This document shows positions 1 through 7,543 of a stretch of DNA of 17,740 nucleotides, one piece after another (the first letter of the stretch is position 1; the number at the start of each line of letters is the position of its first letter). This DNA is from an uncultured Clostridia bacterium (lineage in GTDB: Bacteria; Bacillota; Clostridia; Christensenellales; UBA1242), in the NCBI GenBank assembly GCA_944372745.1, contig CALWAB010000116.1:1-17740 (forward strand). Direction: 5' to 3'. The position numbers were made by a program, and so were the translations under genes. The notes under the pieces were generated by a model. That model searched no databases and was not told the DNA's origin. It saw only the letters and a program-made list of their open reading frames with translations.

Positions 1-2
1 TA

Positions 3-932
3 AAAGCAAAATTTGAAATTGCAAAACTATTTACACTATTCAAAGATGGGCACACCCATATAGTTTGGGGTACTCATTATTTGCCTATCAATTTTAAAAT
101 AATTGATAACAAAGTTTATATATCAAACATTGTAGAAAATTTATATGATTATAAGTATTGCCAAGTCGAAGAAATTAATGGCATCAATATAAACAAAATA
201 TTAGAGCAGATAAATGAAATTGTTTGCTCAGATACAGAAGCGTATAAGGTAGCAAGAATAAAATCATATTTAGGAAACATTGACATTTTGAATGCTTTAA
301 ATGTTATTAAAGAAGATGCAAAAAACGTAGACATTACAATCAATAATCAAGGCAAATTGACCACAATAAGTTTGCCTGTTGATGATAAAGACTATTTTGT
401 ACAGTCTAAACTAAATTACTCGGTATCAAGAAAAGACAACATTTGCATAATAAAGTATTCAAAATCTCTAGAAGACAGCCTATACCCTTATGCACAATTT
501 GAAAAGGACATAAAAGACAATTTGCTATTGGGCGAAAAAATCATAGTTGATTTGAGGAATAATACAGGAGGAAGTTTTCTATTTTTCAAAACAATTATAG
601 ATTATATAAAAGAAAACAAAAATACGGGTTATGTATTAATAAACAACAGCACTTTTTCTGCTGGGGCTTTAGCTTGCTTCACTCTATATCAAAATGGATT
701 TATTCGAGTTGGGCAACCAATGGGCAATTCTGTAAGACGCTATGGCGAAAGCAAATTTTTCACTCAAAGCGGAATCAAATTTTCCGTGTCCACTCAACTG
801 TATGATTTCAGTTCAAAACTAAAACAAGGCACTACCAATGCCCCTGATATCTTTATTCCAGAAACGCTAGAAGATTGGAAAGCACACAAAGATAAAGTTA
901 TGGAATATTGTACTTCAAAAATAAAAAAATAA
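3..932 (+). CDS. S41 (C-terminal processing type) peptidase, 5' end missing
   Basis: The frame is open from base 3, so the gene begins left of the window; the TTG at 81 is not a convincing start because family sequence lies upstream of it. Just before that TTG the frame encodes FKDGHTHIVW, matching the 'DGHT' segment of S41 peptidases. Further on, IIVDLRNNTGGSF matches the family's 'vDLRgNgGG' strand. NNSTFSAGALA carries the 'SAG' nucleophile motif (catalytic Ser), and IRVGQPMGNSVRRYGE matches the 'iG.pt.G...yG' segment. These are serine peptidases of the tail-specific protease fold that usually act outside the membrane; the substrate cannot be told. Any signal peptide would lie outside the window. 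It is the only rightward gene here and converges on valS. Its TAA (930-932) is followed within two bases by the first hairpin of the intergenic repeat. Family assignment is firm, exact role unknown. Confidence 0.85.
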   Translation, partial: KAKFEIAKLFTLFKDGHTHIVWGTHYLPINFKIIDNKVYISNIVENLYDYKYCQVEEINGININKILEQINEIVCSDTEAYKVARIKSYLGNIDILNALNVIKEDAKNVDITINNQGKLTTISLPVDDKDYFVQSKLNYSVSRKDNICIIKYSKSLEDSLYPYAQFEKDIKDNLLLGEKIIVDLRNNTGGSFLFFKTIIDYIKENKNTGYVLINNSTFSAGALACFTLYQNGFIRVGQPMGNSVRRYGESKFFTQSGIKFSVSTQLYDFSSKLKQGTTNAPDIFIPETLEDWKAHKDKVMEYCTSKIKK

Positions 933-933
933 A

Positions 934-1226
934 GGGAACTACCCGTTCCCTTCACCCTTTAGGGGTGGGATACCCCACCGTGGCGTGGTCTTGGTTGGTC
1001 TAGCACTTACTTTGTAAATTCTCTCAAAGCGGTGACTAAAGCCGTACGCAAGTCGACTTGACCTATGGTCTTAGGGAGTGACACTAGCCTACTTAGTACT
1101 AAAAATAAAACAATATTATTTTAGTGCGTTATCAAACTAAGTATATTATTCAAGTACTGAGTTTATGGTTAGGTACTAACAAATGACCAAGGCAAGATGC
1201 CTTCGCATCCTATGCCGTACGAAAGT
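934..1226 (+). repeat. Modular intergenic repeat, copy R1
   Basis: It begins two bases after the S41 stop with the hairpin gggaactacccgttccc (934-950). A GGTGGG/CCCACC hairpin follows (about 964-978), then the GTGGCGTGGTCTTGG segment, the arm gccgtacgcaagt near 1041, and the core. In the core, TAGTACTA and AGTACT arms flank a short TTAGT/ACTAA stem (1121-1140) that has lost the GCAC part present in other copies. The right end holds a hairpin, GATGC-cttc-GCATC within GGCA/TGCC (1191-1216). It sits between two convergent genes. No open frame is shared with other copies, so it is read here as non-coding. Confidence 0.85.
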
Positions 1227-1755
1227 TGCTTTTATGCTTTTACCCAAACTAGATATATTATATTTACACTCAATTAATTCTAAAATGTTACACGAAAATG
1301 AATTAAAATTTTAAGTAATTTAAAATTTAAATTTGCTTTTTTATTTATTTTCATACTTTTACTTTTATATAACAAAATCATTTTTTTGTTTAATAAATTA
1401 CTTTTTTTTAATAAAAATAATTAATGTTATTCTTTTTGTTTACATTTTTTGTCCTATTTTTTATAAACACAAATTGTAATTAAGTATTATTTTTACAACT
1501 TAACTTGCAATTTCATAACATTATATTAATATTTTAAGCATTTACCTTTGTTTATTTAACAAGTCTTATAAATTTTTTGTAAAATGATTTTTTAAATTAT
1601 TTTTTTTAGCAAAAGAATTATAACCAATTTAACGCACATAAATTCAATATAATTCAATTTATTCAACTTTTTAATTACAATACTTATAATATTGAATAAC
1701 GCTTACAAAAAAAACAGTATTTTCATACTGATTTGAGAGTGTAAACAAATTTTTT
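1227..1755. other. Very AT-rich gene-free stretch
   Basis: About 500 bp made almost entirely of A and T, with long homopolymer runs and no open frame of useful length that has a ribosome site. No repeat module, tRNA or transposon end is visible in most of it. The only structure I can point to is the terminator-like hairpin at 1707-1730. It could be a decayed gene or spacer between the convergent S41 and valS genes. Confidence 0.5.
1707..1730 (-). terminator. Terminator-like hairpin with T8 tail
   Basis: Read on the minus strand, CAGTAT-gaaa-ATACTG is followed directly by eight T. The same arms (CAGTAT/ATACTG) occur in the valS terminator about 245 bp away, so this looks like a duplicate that would stop read-through leftward. 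No gene ends next to it. Confidence 0.55.
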
Positions 1756-1929
1756 CTAGGGAATTTTCCATCCCCTAGAACCCCAGTACAAGGACAATTG
1801 TCCTTGTACTGTGAACTTTTAGAGTGACACTAGCCTACTTAGTACTAAAAACAAAACAATATTATTTTAATGCGTTATCAAGCACTAAGTATATATTAAA
1901 GTACTGAGTTTATGGCTAGGTACTCACCA
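1756..1929 (+). repeat. Modular intergenic repeat, copy R2
   Basis: A short, clean copy. It has a ctaggg/ccctag hairpin (1756-1777), a 28-bp palindrome (1784-1811), and then the core. The core carries TAGCC, a TAGTACT arm, the TTAATGC/GCACTAA stem at 1867-1887, AGTACTGAG and GGCTAGGTACTCACC. It is flanked by imperfect direct repeats (1715-1755 and 1961-2009) that each hold a CAGTAT/ATACTG hairpin followed by taaacaaatttttt. Confidence 0.85.
1784..1811. repeat. Perfect 28-bp palindrome inside R2
   Basis: The sequence is its own reverse complement from 1784 to 1811, centred on AATT with half-site CAGTACAAGGACAA. It is the longest perfect symmetry seen in the window. It corresponds to the GGACA/TGTCC hairpin module of the other copies (for example gcaggacagtgtcctgc at 15104-15120). 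Confidence 0.9.
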
Positions 1930-1953
1930 ATTAAATAACTTTAATATAACATA

Positions 1954-1983
1954 AAAAAATCAGTATTAAAAAATACTGATTTT
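1954..1983 (-). terminator. Rho-independent terminator of valS
   Basis: The arms AAAATCAGTATT and AATACTGATTTT form a 12-bp stem around an AAAA loop. On the minus strand the stem ends in a run of seven T. It lies about 50 bp past the valS stop. A-runs on the other side also allow it to work for rightward transcription. Confidence 0.8.
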
Positions 1984-2035
1984 TCAAATAAAATTTAAAC
2001 AAATTTTTTACAATACGACAAATAATTTGAATTTA

Positions 2036-4426
2036 TTAAACTTTCACTATGACTTGTCTTTCGTCCCCTTTTGTATATTCAATGTTCTTTACGCAACCAA
2101 CTGCTTTTATGTCGCTATCAAATGTTTGAACATATTCTGGATAACCTACTATTTCTAAGTTTTCTATCTCAAATTTGAGCGACAAATTATTTTCGCTCTT
2201 ATACTTTCTAATATTTGACACAATGTCTACGACTGCATCGCCTTGTTCGACTATATTGCCATCAACATCAAGTGGAATGTATGACATTTGCGTCTTATGG
2301 ATAGAAATTTCTTTTTCGTACTTTTCAAAATAATCTTTGTAGATTTCTTCACAAATGTGTGGCAAATAAATTGCGAACATTTTTAACATTTCTTTGAGCA
2401 CCATAAAGCAAGCATATTTAGCACTGTCTGTAGCGTCTTGTCCAAAAATTTGTGGATTATACAAACGGCGTTTTGCTATCTCTATGTAGTTGTCGCAGAA
2501 ATTCCAGAAATACTTTTCAAGTTCTGCCATAGCAAGACCTATTTCATACTTTTCCATATAGTTTCTAAAATTCTTCTGCATTTGATTAAATTTCGCTATT
2601 ACCCATTGGTCTATAGGTAGAAGTTTTGGCTCTGCTACTTCATAGTCTTGCAAGAATGAAAGCACGAATTTGCTTGCATTCCAAATCTTATTGACAAGTT
2701 TTGCCCCATTCTTAAATTCGCCTTCGCTGAATATTATGTCTTTACCAAGGCTACCAGTTGCTGACCAATAGCGTGTGACATCGGCAGACTTTTCATTTAT
2801 CAAACTTTCAGGGCTGAACTTTGCGTTGTTTTTGCTCTTAGAAATTTTATTGTCCTTGTCCGCAAGCACGAATCCTGAAATCATAACATTTTCCCAAGGC
2901 AAACAATTTGAATGGTAGAATGATTTGACAATGGTATAAAAGTCCCAAGTCCTGATAATTTCGTGTGCATTTGTTCTCAAACTCATTGGCATCATTTTAT
3001 TGTATCTATCAGTTCCCCAACCGCAGTTGATTTGTGGAGTGACAGATGAAGTGTGCCAAGTGTCAAATACATCTGTTTCTGGCTCAAAATCGTGGCATCC
3101 ACATTTAGGACAACAATCTACAGGTGGTTTGTCCACAAGCGGATTGACAGGTAAATCTTTCTCGTCTGCAACAATCACTTGCCCACAGTGTTTACAATAC
3201 CATACAGGAATTGGTACTCCAAAATAGCGTTGACGCGATATGCACCAATCTCTATCTACATTTGACACCCAATCAAAATATCTATTTTTCATATAATCTG
3301 GATACCAATGCACTTTCTCGCCCATTTTCTTAAAATCATCTTTATGACTGAGCAAGTCCACAAACCATTGTTTCTTTATGAGAATTTCCATAGGTGTACT
3401 GCATCGCTCGTGAGTAGACACTGCGTGCGTAAGCGTTTCGGACTTAATGAGTTTACCGCTTTCATTCAAATCCTTGATAATCTCTTGCCTTGCCACTTTA
3501 ATTTTAAGTCCAGCGTATTTTCCTGCCAAGCCCGTCATTCTTCCGCCGTCATCTATTGCTACCTTAATTGGCAAATGGTGTTTTTCTTGCCACAATAAGT
3601 CAGTTTCGTCCCCAAATGTACAGCACATAACTGCACCTGTTCCCTTCTCTTTATCGACTAATTCGTCCGTAAGTACTGGGACTTCAAAATCATAAAGCGG
3701 AACTTTCACTGATTTCCCCACAAAATCTTTGAAGCGTTCGTCTTCTGGATGCACGAATACGCATACGCACGCACATAACATTTCAGGGCGTGTGGTCGCA
3801 ATCATAAGGCCTTTGCCCAATTCAGCACATTCAAAATTCATATAATTGAATGTAGACTCCAAGTCCTTGCTCTCAAGTTCTGCTTGAGCAATAGATGTTC
3901 GACATTCTGTACACCAAATGGCTGGCTTTTGTGCGTAGTAGACATCACCCTTTTTATACAAGTCCAAAAATGACATTTGCGAAATCTTCTGCACTTCAGG
4001 ACTAATTGTGCTGTACTTTAAGTCAAAGTCCGCACTATTGCCTGCCATTATGAACACTCTTTGATAGTCTTCTACATATTTCTTGGCTACATCAAGACAA
4101 ATCTTTGTAAATTCTTCTCTAGGCAAAGTATGTGCTCTTATGTCGCGTTCTTTCTCAACCAATCTCTCAGTAGGGAGTCCGTTATTATCAAAGCCAAAAG
4201 GATAAAACACATTGAAGCCTGTCATTCTCTTGTAGCGTGCTATAAATTCGCTTTGTGAATATGAGAAAATGTGTCCTATATGTATATGCCCACTGACTGT
4301 TGGAGGTGGATTATCTATAGAATAAATAGGTTTACTAGAATTAGGGTCAAAAGCGTATATTTTCTCTTTCTGCCAAAATTCCTGCCACTTTGGTTCGCTG
4401 TCTTTAAAATTATACTTATCTAACAT
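2036..4426 (-). CDS. valS: Valine--tRNA ligase, short archaeal-type form
   Basis: Charges tRNA-Val with valine in the cytoplasm. Visible class I features are HIGH at residues 49-52 within PPPTVSGHIHIGH, TTRPEML (211-217) and GTGAV (262-266) of the CP1 editing domain, DWCISRQRYFG (393-403), and KISKS (527-531) for ATP binding. Cysteine pairs C172/C175 and C411/C414 with C439/C442 suggest structural zinc sites. At 796 residues it is shorter than the roughly 880-950 of common bacterial enzymes. The PPPTVSG.HIGH.FSYSQ signature resembles the form known from archaea and Rickettsia. The ATG is preceded by GAAGGAG at good spacing. The start overlaps the end of the upstream gene by 11 bases, so the two are probably translationally coupled. 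Only one valS is visible in the window. Confidence 0.96.
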   Translation of the reverse strand: MLDKYNFKDSEPKWQEFWQKEKIYAFDPNSSKPIYSIDNPPPTVSGHIHIGHIFSYSQSEFIARYKRMTGFNVFYPFGFDNNGLPTERLVEKERDIRAHTLPREEFTKICLDVAKKYVEDYQRVFIMAGNSADFDLKYSTISPEVQKISQMSFLDLYKKGDVYYAQKPAIWCTECRTSIAQAELESKDLESTFNYMNFECAELGKGLMIATTRPEMLCACVCVFVHPEDERFKDFVGKSVKVPLYDFEVPVLTDELVDKEKGTGAVMCCTFGDETDLLWQEKHHLPIKVAIDDGGRMTGLAGKYAGLKIKVARQEIIKDLNESGKLIKSETLTHAVSTHERCSTPMEILIKKQWFVDLLSHKDDFKKMGEKVHWYPDYMKNRYFDWVSNVDRDWCISRQRYFGVPIPVWYCKHCGQVIVADEKDLPVNPLVDKPPVDCCPKCGCHDFEPETDVFDTWHTSSVTPQINCGWGTDRYNKMMPMSLRTNAHEIIRTWDFYTIVKSFYHSNCLPWENVMISGFVLADKDNKISKSKNNAKFSPESLINEKSADVTRYWSATGSLGKDIIFSEGEFKNGAKLVNKIWNASKFVLSFLQDYEVAEPKLLPIDQWVIAKFNQMQKNFRNYMEKYEIGLAMAELEKYFWNFCDNYIEIAKRRLYNPQIFGQDATDSAKYACFMVLKEMLKMFAIYLPHICEEIYKDYFEKYEKEISIHKTQMSYIPLDVDGNIVEQGDAVVDIVSNIRKYKSENNLSLKFEIENLEIVGYPEYVQTFDSDIKAVGCVKNIEYTKGDERQVIVKV

Positions 4427-5012
4427 CTTTTACTCCTTCGCTAACTTGCGTTTTTGAAATTTCTTCATAAAGTTTAAATAAATCAATATGTGCTATTTCA
4501 TCTATAAAATTTTTAATTTTCTCATTATCATACAAAACAAATTTGTAATCGCCCACTTCGGCGTTTTCATACTTGTCTTTGACATATTTTAATTGTGGAT
4601 GCGAATTATCATAATTGACTTTATAAAAATTATTTACAAAAGGAAGTGTTGCATCATAAGTTTCAAACAACATACTTTTAAAATTATCGCCATATTTGTC
4701 AATGTCATTCAAATTTAAAAATTTAATATAAAAATAATAATCTGTAACTAAGTGCAAAAAATAACCTAAGTCATAATCGGTAGTTATGCCATTACAACAA
4801 ACATAATACCCTAAATCGACTTTGTTTAAATAATATTCTTTGAGTGATTTGCTATTAAAATTGTGCCCATAATGAAAATTGCCATCTTTTTTATCGACAA
4901 TAGACAGCAAATCTGGTGCAACTGCACCATAAATAAAGTCATCACTTGCAACAATATTATGTGCCTTCGCCCACTCTTGAGCAACAGCAATATGAACAGT
5001 TAAATTTGCCAT
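4416..5012 (-). CDS. Zinc-dependent phospholipase C-like protein
   Basis: A protein of 198 residues resembling the zinc-dependent phospholipase C / 'Zn_dep_PLPC' fold. Candidate metal ligands are H7, D34 in GAVAPD (29-34), H47 and H50 in FHYGHNF, H87 and D91 in LGYFLHLVTDYY. Family members with this pattern are often uncharacterised, and lipase activity is not proven by the motifs. The frame stays open upstream to 5150, but the ATG at 5012 is chosen for three reasons. An AAGGA sequence precedes it, homology begins there, and a near-consensus promoter at 5058-5086 lies inside the would-be extension. No signal peptide is seen, so it is probably cytoplasmic. The 3' end overlaps valS by 11 bases, making it the first gene of a two-gene operon. 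Confidence 0.68.
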   Translation of the reverse strand: MANLTVHIAVAQEWAKAHNIVASDDFIYGAVAPDLLSIVDKKDGNFHYGHNFNSKSLKEYYLNKVDLGYYVCCNGITTDYDLGYFLHLVTDYYFYIKFLNLNDIDKYGDNFKSMLFETYDATLPFVNNFYKVNYDNSHPQLKYVKDKYENAEVGDYKFVLYDNEKIKNFIDEIAHIDLFKLYEEISKTQVSEGVKDVR

Positions 5013-5057
5013 TATAATCCTTTTATACAAAAAAATCGCACATATAATGTACGATAT

Positions 5058-5086
5058 AGTATAATATAATTTGTTTTTTTTGTCAA
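5058..5086 (-). promoter_or_regulatory. Sigma-A-type promoter of the PLC-like gene and valS
   Basis: On the minus strand TTGACA (5086-5081) and TATACT (5063-5058) are separated by exactly 17 bases. Transcription would start near 5051, giving a leader of about 40 bases before the ATG at 5012. This is the main reason for choosing that start codon. Confidence 0.8.
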
Positions 5087-5150
5087 GCAGAGTGCATAAT
5101 ACTAAATGAATTTTAAATTTTGTATTTGTATGAAAATCACCCATTCCCAT

Positions 5151-5270
5151 TCAACTATTGCAAGTTTTATTTTTGTCGCACAAACTCTTATAGTATTCAT
5201 AATTTTTTAGAGTACTTACATCATTAGGTTTACACTCTAAGGCTTTCTTTATATAATACACCGCTTTTTT
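5151..5270 (-). pseudogene. Severed C-terminal TPR segment of the glycosyltransferase
   Basis: Directly after the glycosyltransferase TAA (5273-5271) the same frame stays open for 39 codons up to a TGA at 5153-5151. It reads KKAVYYIKKALECKPND and so on. Joined to the preceding YYNLAYCEYRLKH this gives a normal tetratricopeptide helix pair, with the stop sitting where Y is common. One base (TAA from TAT or TAC) would restore a continuous protein. Either a recent nonsense mutation, a sequencing error beside the A8 run, or a read-through stop explains it. Confidence 0.65.
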
Positions 5271-6233
5271 TTAATGCTTCAATCTATATTCACAGTACGC
5301 AAGATTATAATAAGGAATAAAATCATAACAATCTTTGAGTATAAATGCTCCGCTTGAAAAGTTCGGCTTGCCTAGTGCTTGCTTAAGCCAATATTTTGCA
5401 TGTTCAAATTTTCCGTCATTACATAAATAAAGCGAAAGTTGGCACAGCACTTCACTGCGTGGTTTATCATATACAAAACTTGAATAAAGCATTTGATACG
5501 CTTGAACATTGTAATGTAAATGCCTATAACACTGTGCACAATTTAGACACGCTTGAATTTGATTTTCTACAAACGCGGGCTTTTTCAAAAAACTTTCATA
5601 TTCACACATTGCTTCAGTATAATGTTCCGTATAAAAAAGTTCATTAGCGTAATAAAATTGCATTCTAGGACTAAATTCTACGCCTTTTGCCTTTAAGCGT
5701 TTATAAAAATTTAAATTTCTAAGCGGGTCACTTTCCTTTTCTTTTCTATGCTCAATCGTTATATCTAAGTTGACAATATTGCCACTAGGCACAATGACTT
5801 CGTGAATTGGGTCGACAAATCTAAATTGTGGAGCATTTTTTACAATGCGTTCTCGCTTGTAACAAAAAGTCGCATTGCCATTTTCATCAAATGCGGTAGC
5901 ATACAACATAAAGGCAACATCAAAATCTTGCCCACTCTCTTTAAATGCCTTAATTTTCTCTATGTTCTCGTCCGTTATATAGTCATCCGCATCTAACCAC
6001 ATCAAATATGGTTTTGTAGCTTTTGAAAAAGCAAAATTTCGTGCTTTACTGAAGTCGTCCACCCATTCAAAATCGTATACTTTATCAGTGTACTCTCTCG
6101 CTATGCTTTTAGAATTGTCCGTGCTTCCTGTGTCAACTACTATTATTTCATCTGCAAATTGACTGGCACATTTCAATATGCGTCCCAAAGTCTGTTCTTC
6201 ATTTAAAACTATAAAACAACAACTAATTTCCAT
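5271..6233 (-). CDS. Family 2 glycosyltransferase with TPR-like C-terminus, probably truncated
   Basis: Residues 1 to about 95 form a GT-A domain. FIVLNEE (8-14), IVVDTGSTDNS (31-41), DDFSKARNFAF (59-69) and the DADD metal-binding motif (81-84) are typical of family 2 enzymes that move a sugar from a nucleotide donor. From about residue 165 the protein consists of helical TPR-like repeats, an architecture shared with protein-modifying enzymes such as SunS. The acceptor here is unknown. The frame stays open to 6320, but those 29 extra residues are mostly translated from the flanking repeat, so the ATG at 6233 is preferred. It lacks a clear Shine-Dalgarno, and a TATTAT box just upstream could mean a leaderless message. 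The gene ends at a TAA that splits a TPR, and the remainder continues in frame to 5151. Confidence 0.82.
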   Translation of the reverse strand: MEISCCFIVLNEEQTLGRILKCASQFADEIIVVDTGSTDNSKSIAREYTDKVYDFEWVDDFSKARNFAFSKATKPYLMWLDADDYITDENIEKIKAFKESGQDFDVAFMLYATAFDENGNATFCYKRERIVKNAPQFRFVDPIHEVIVPSGNIVNLDITIEHRKEKESDPLRNLNFYKRLKAKGVEFSPRMQFYYANELFYTEHYTEAMCEYESFLKKPAFVENQIQACLNCAQCYRHLHYNVQAYQMLYSSFVYDKPRSEVLCQLSLYLCNDGKFEHAKYWLKQALGKPNFSSGAFILKDCYDFIPYYNLAYCEYRLKH

Positions 6234-6280
6234 ATTGATATAATATGTATGAATTTTTATTCGTGATACTCTAAAGTTAT

Positions 6281-6766
6281 GAAAGGAACTCCCCATTTTG
6301 CTATCTAGGGGATTTCCCACCCATTAGATTTTGGAAGGGAACTACCCGTTCCCCTTCACCCCTTGTTTGTGTATAGGGGATTTCACATCCCCTATAACCC
6401 TAGTGGCAGGACAAAGGTGATGCCACCCTATGGCGTGGGTACTGGCGTACGGCAGTGGTCTTGTTTGTACGCCTCTATCTTCTATTGTTTAATAACAAGC
6501 GGTGAACAATGCTGTACGCTAGTTTTTAGGGGATTTCATCCCCTATGACCCTAGAGCAGAACAGTGTCCTGCACCTATAGTCTTGGCGTGAAGCACAAGC
6601 CAACTTTAGTACTAAGAACAACAATAAAATATATCTTTGTGCTTTCGCACAAAGTATAATTATTGAGTACTTATTCTGTGCCTAGGTACTCACCTAAGAT
6701 TATAGCGGTGCACCATCGTACCCACGCCACGGGATGGCATCACCCCCGCATTCACACGCACTTAGG
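6281..6766 (+). repeat. Modular intergenic repeat, copy R3
   Basis: A long composite copy. It has a degenerate start (6281-6326), the gggaactacccgttccc hairpin (6337-6353), and AGGGGA/TCCCCT hairpins at 6373-6395 and 6525-6546. The GGACA/TGTCC module at about 6552 precedes the core, whose apical stem is CTTTGTGC/GCACAAAG (6635-6654). A 27-bp arm at 6416-6442 pairs at 24 of 27 positions with 6718-6744, so about 275 bases can be closed by one long stem. Small open frames inside (for example 6363-6548) are not conserved between copies. Confidence 0.85.
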
Positions 6767-6784
6767 TTATAATTATAATTAACT

Positions 6785-6820
6785 AAAAAGGACTTATGAT
6801 ATTTCCATAAGTCCTACTTT
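6785..6820 (-). terminator. Terminator of the acidic zinc-ribbon gene
   Basis: AGGACTTATG (6789-6798) pairs perfectly with CATAAGTCCT (6806-6815) around a 7-base loop. The stem is flanked by A-rich sequence on one side and T-rich on the other, so it can act in both directions. It starts 13 bases after the stop of the gene at 6828. Confidence 0.8.
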
Positions 6821-6827
6821 TTTTAAA

Positions 6828-7379
6828 TTATTTATCGTCGTCTTCGTCATCAAAATCGTCATCATCGTCATCATCAAAATCGTCATCATCGTCAAAGTCG
6901 TCTTCTTCGTCATCATCGTCTGCAAATTCTTCGTCAAAATCTGCACTAAATTCATCTTTAGCCAAATCGTCTATATCTGCAAAACTCAAGTCCGCAATAT
7001 CATCCATATCAAGTTCGTCAGTAAGCCCCGCATCGTATCCATCGTCTATACTGCCTATTGATGCCATAGGTCCAATATTTTCATCTTCGTCACTATCTGG
7101 CTCTAGGCCTTCTTCATTGACATATTCATTCCATTCTGACAAATCAAGGTCGTCTATGTCTGCTCCTTCTGCTTCTTTTTCTGCAGCACATGAAGCACAC
7201 ATTATTTCGTCCTCTGTTATATAATTAGTCTTACAAATTGGGCATAATTCAAGGTCGACATCACAATTTAAGCTATCGCTTCTTGAATTCATTTCATTTA
7301 TACATACGCTACAATATTCTTCGCCTTTCTTTATATAGTTCAATTCACATCTAGGGCATCTTTTATATGTTGTTTTCAT
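6828..7379 (-). CDS. Tandem zinc-ribbon protein with Asp/Glu-rich tail, function unknown
   Basis: I do not recognise this gene. The first 64 residues hold two matching CxxC-11-CxxC units, C8/C11/C23/C26 and C46/C49/C61/C64. Both have an aromatic N-Y after the first pair, which suggests an internal duplication of a small zinc ribbon. From about residue 66 the protein is acidic, and the last 40 residues are almost entirely Asp and Glu with a few Phe. Such tails are found on nucleic-acid mimics, RNA polymerase delta subunits and some chaperone-like proteins, but the N-terminus here is not the delta domain. GGAG precedes the ATG at about 8 bases. A TATACT box lies at 7414-7419, but no good -35 box was found. 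It ends in its own terminator, so it is probably a single-gene unit. No signal or membrane segment is visible; it is probably cytoplasmic. Confidence 0.75.
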   Translation of the reverse strand: MKTTYKRCPRCELNYIKKGEEYCSVCINEMNSRSDSLNCDVDLELCPICKTNYITEDEIMCASCAAEKEAEGADIDDLDLSEWNEYVNEEGLEPDSDEDENIGPMASIGSIDDGYDAGLTDELDMDDIADLSFADIDDLAKDEFSADFDEEFADDDDEEDDFDDDDDFDDDDDDDFDDEDDDK

Positions 7380-7468
7380 ATTTTATTCTCCATTCCCATT
7401 TTTAAAATGGTTTAGTATATTTTAATGATTTTTATACAAAATGTAAACTATTTTACGCATAAAAAAGC

Positions 7469-7498
7469 AAAAAATTCACTTTTTTTTCGTGAATTTTT
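7469..7498 (-). terminator. Terminator of the tilS-ankyrin operon
   Basis: AAAAATTCAC (7470-7479) pairs with GTGAATTTTT (7489-7498). On the minus strand the stem runs into a T-rich tail. It lies about 45 bases past the stop of the ankyrin-like gene. Confidence 0.7.
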
Positions 7499-7543
7499 GA
7501 TTTATTTTCTCATTAATTGACAAATTTTGACAAACACAAGCTT

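Noticed and set aside
934..950. The gggaactacccgttccc hairpin as a terminator of the S41 gene
   Set aside because: No T-run follows it, and the same hairpin occurs in other copies away from gene ends; it belongs to the repeat.
1227..1755. Small peptide genes in the AT-rich gap
   Set aside because: Only short frames of low-complexity Lys/Asn/Ile codons, without ribosome sites or similarity to anything I know.
5013..5150. 46-residue N-terminal extension of the PLC-like protein
   Set aside because: It contains the TTGACA-17-TATACT promoter, and a good ribosome site precedes the later ATG.
6234..6320. 29-residue N-terminal extension of the glycosyltransferase
   Set aside because: Much of it is translated from repeat R3, and the glycosyltransferase domain starts right at the ATG at 6233.
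6363..6548. A 61-codon plus-strand frame inside repeat R3
   Set aside because: It is made of hairpin modules, has no good ribosome site, and the same modules in other copies are broken by stops.
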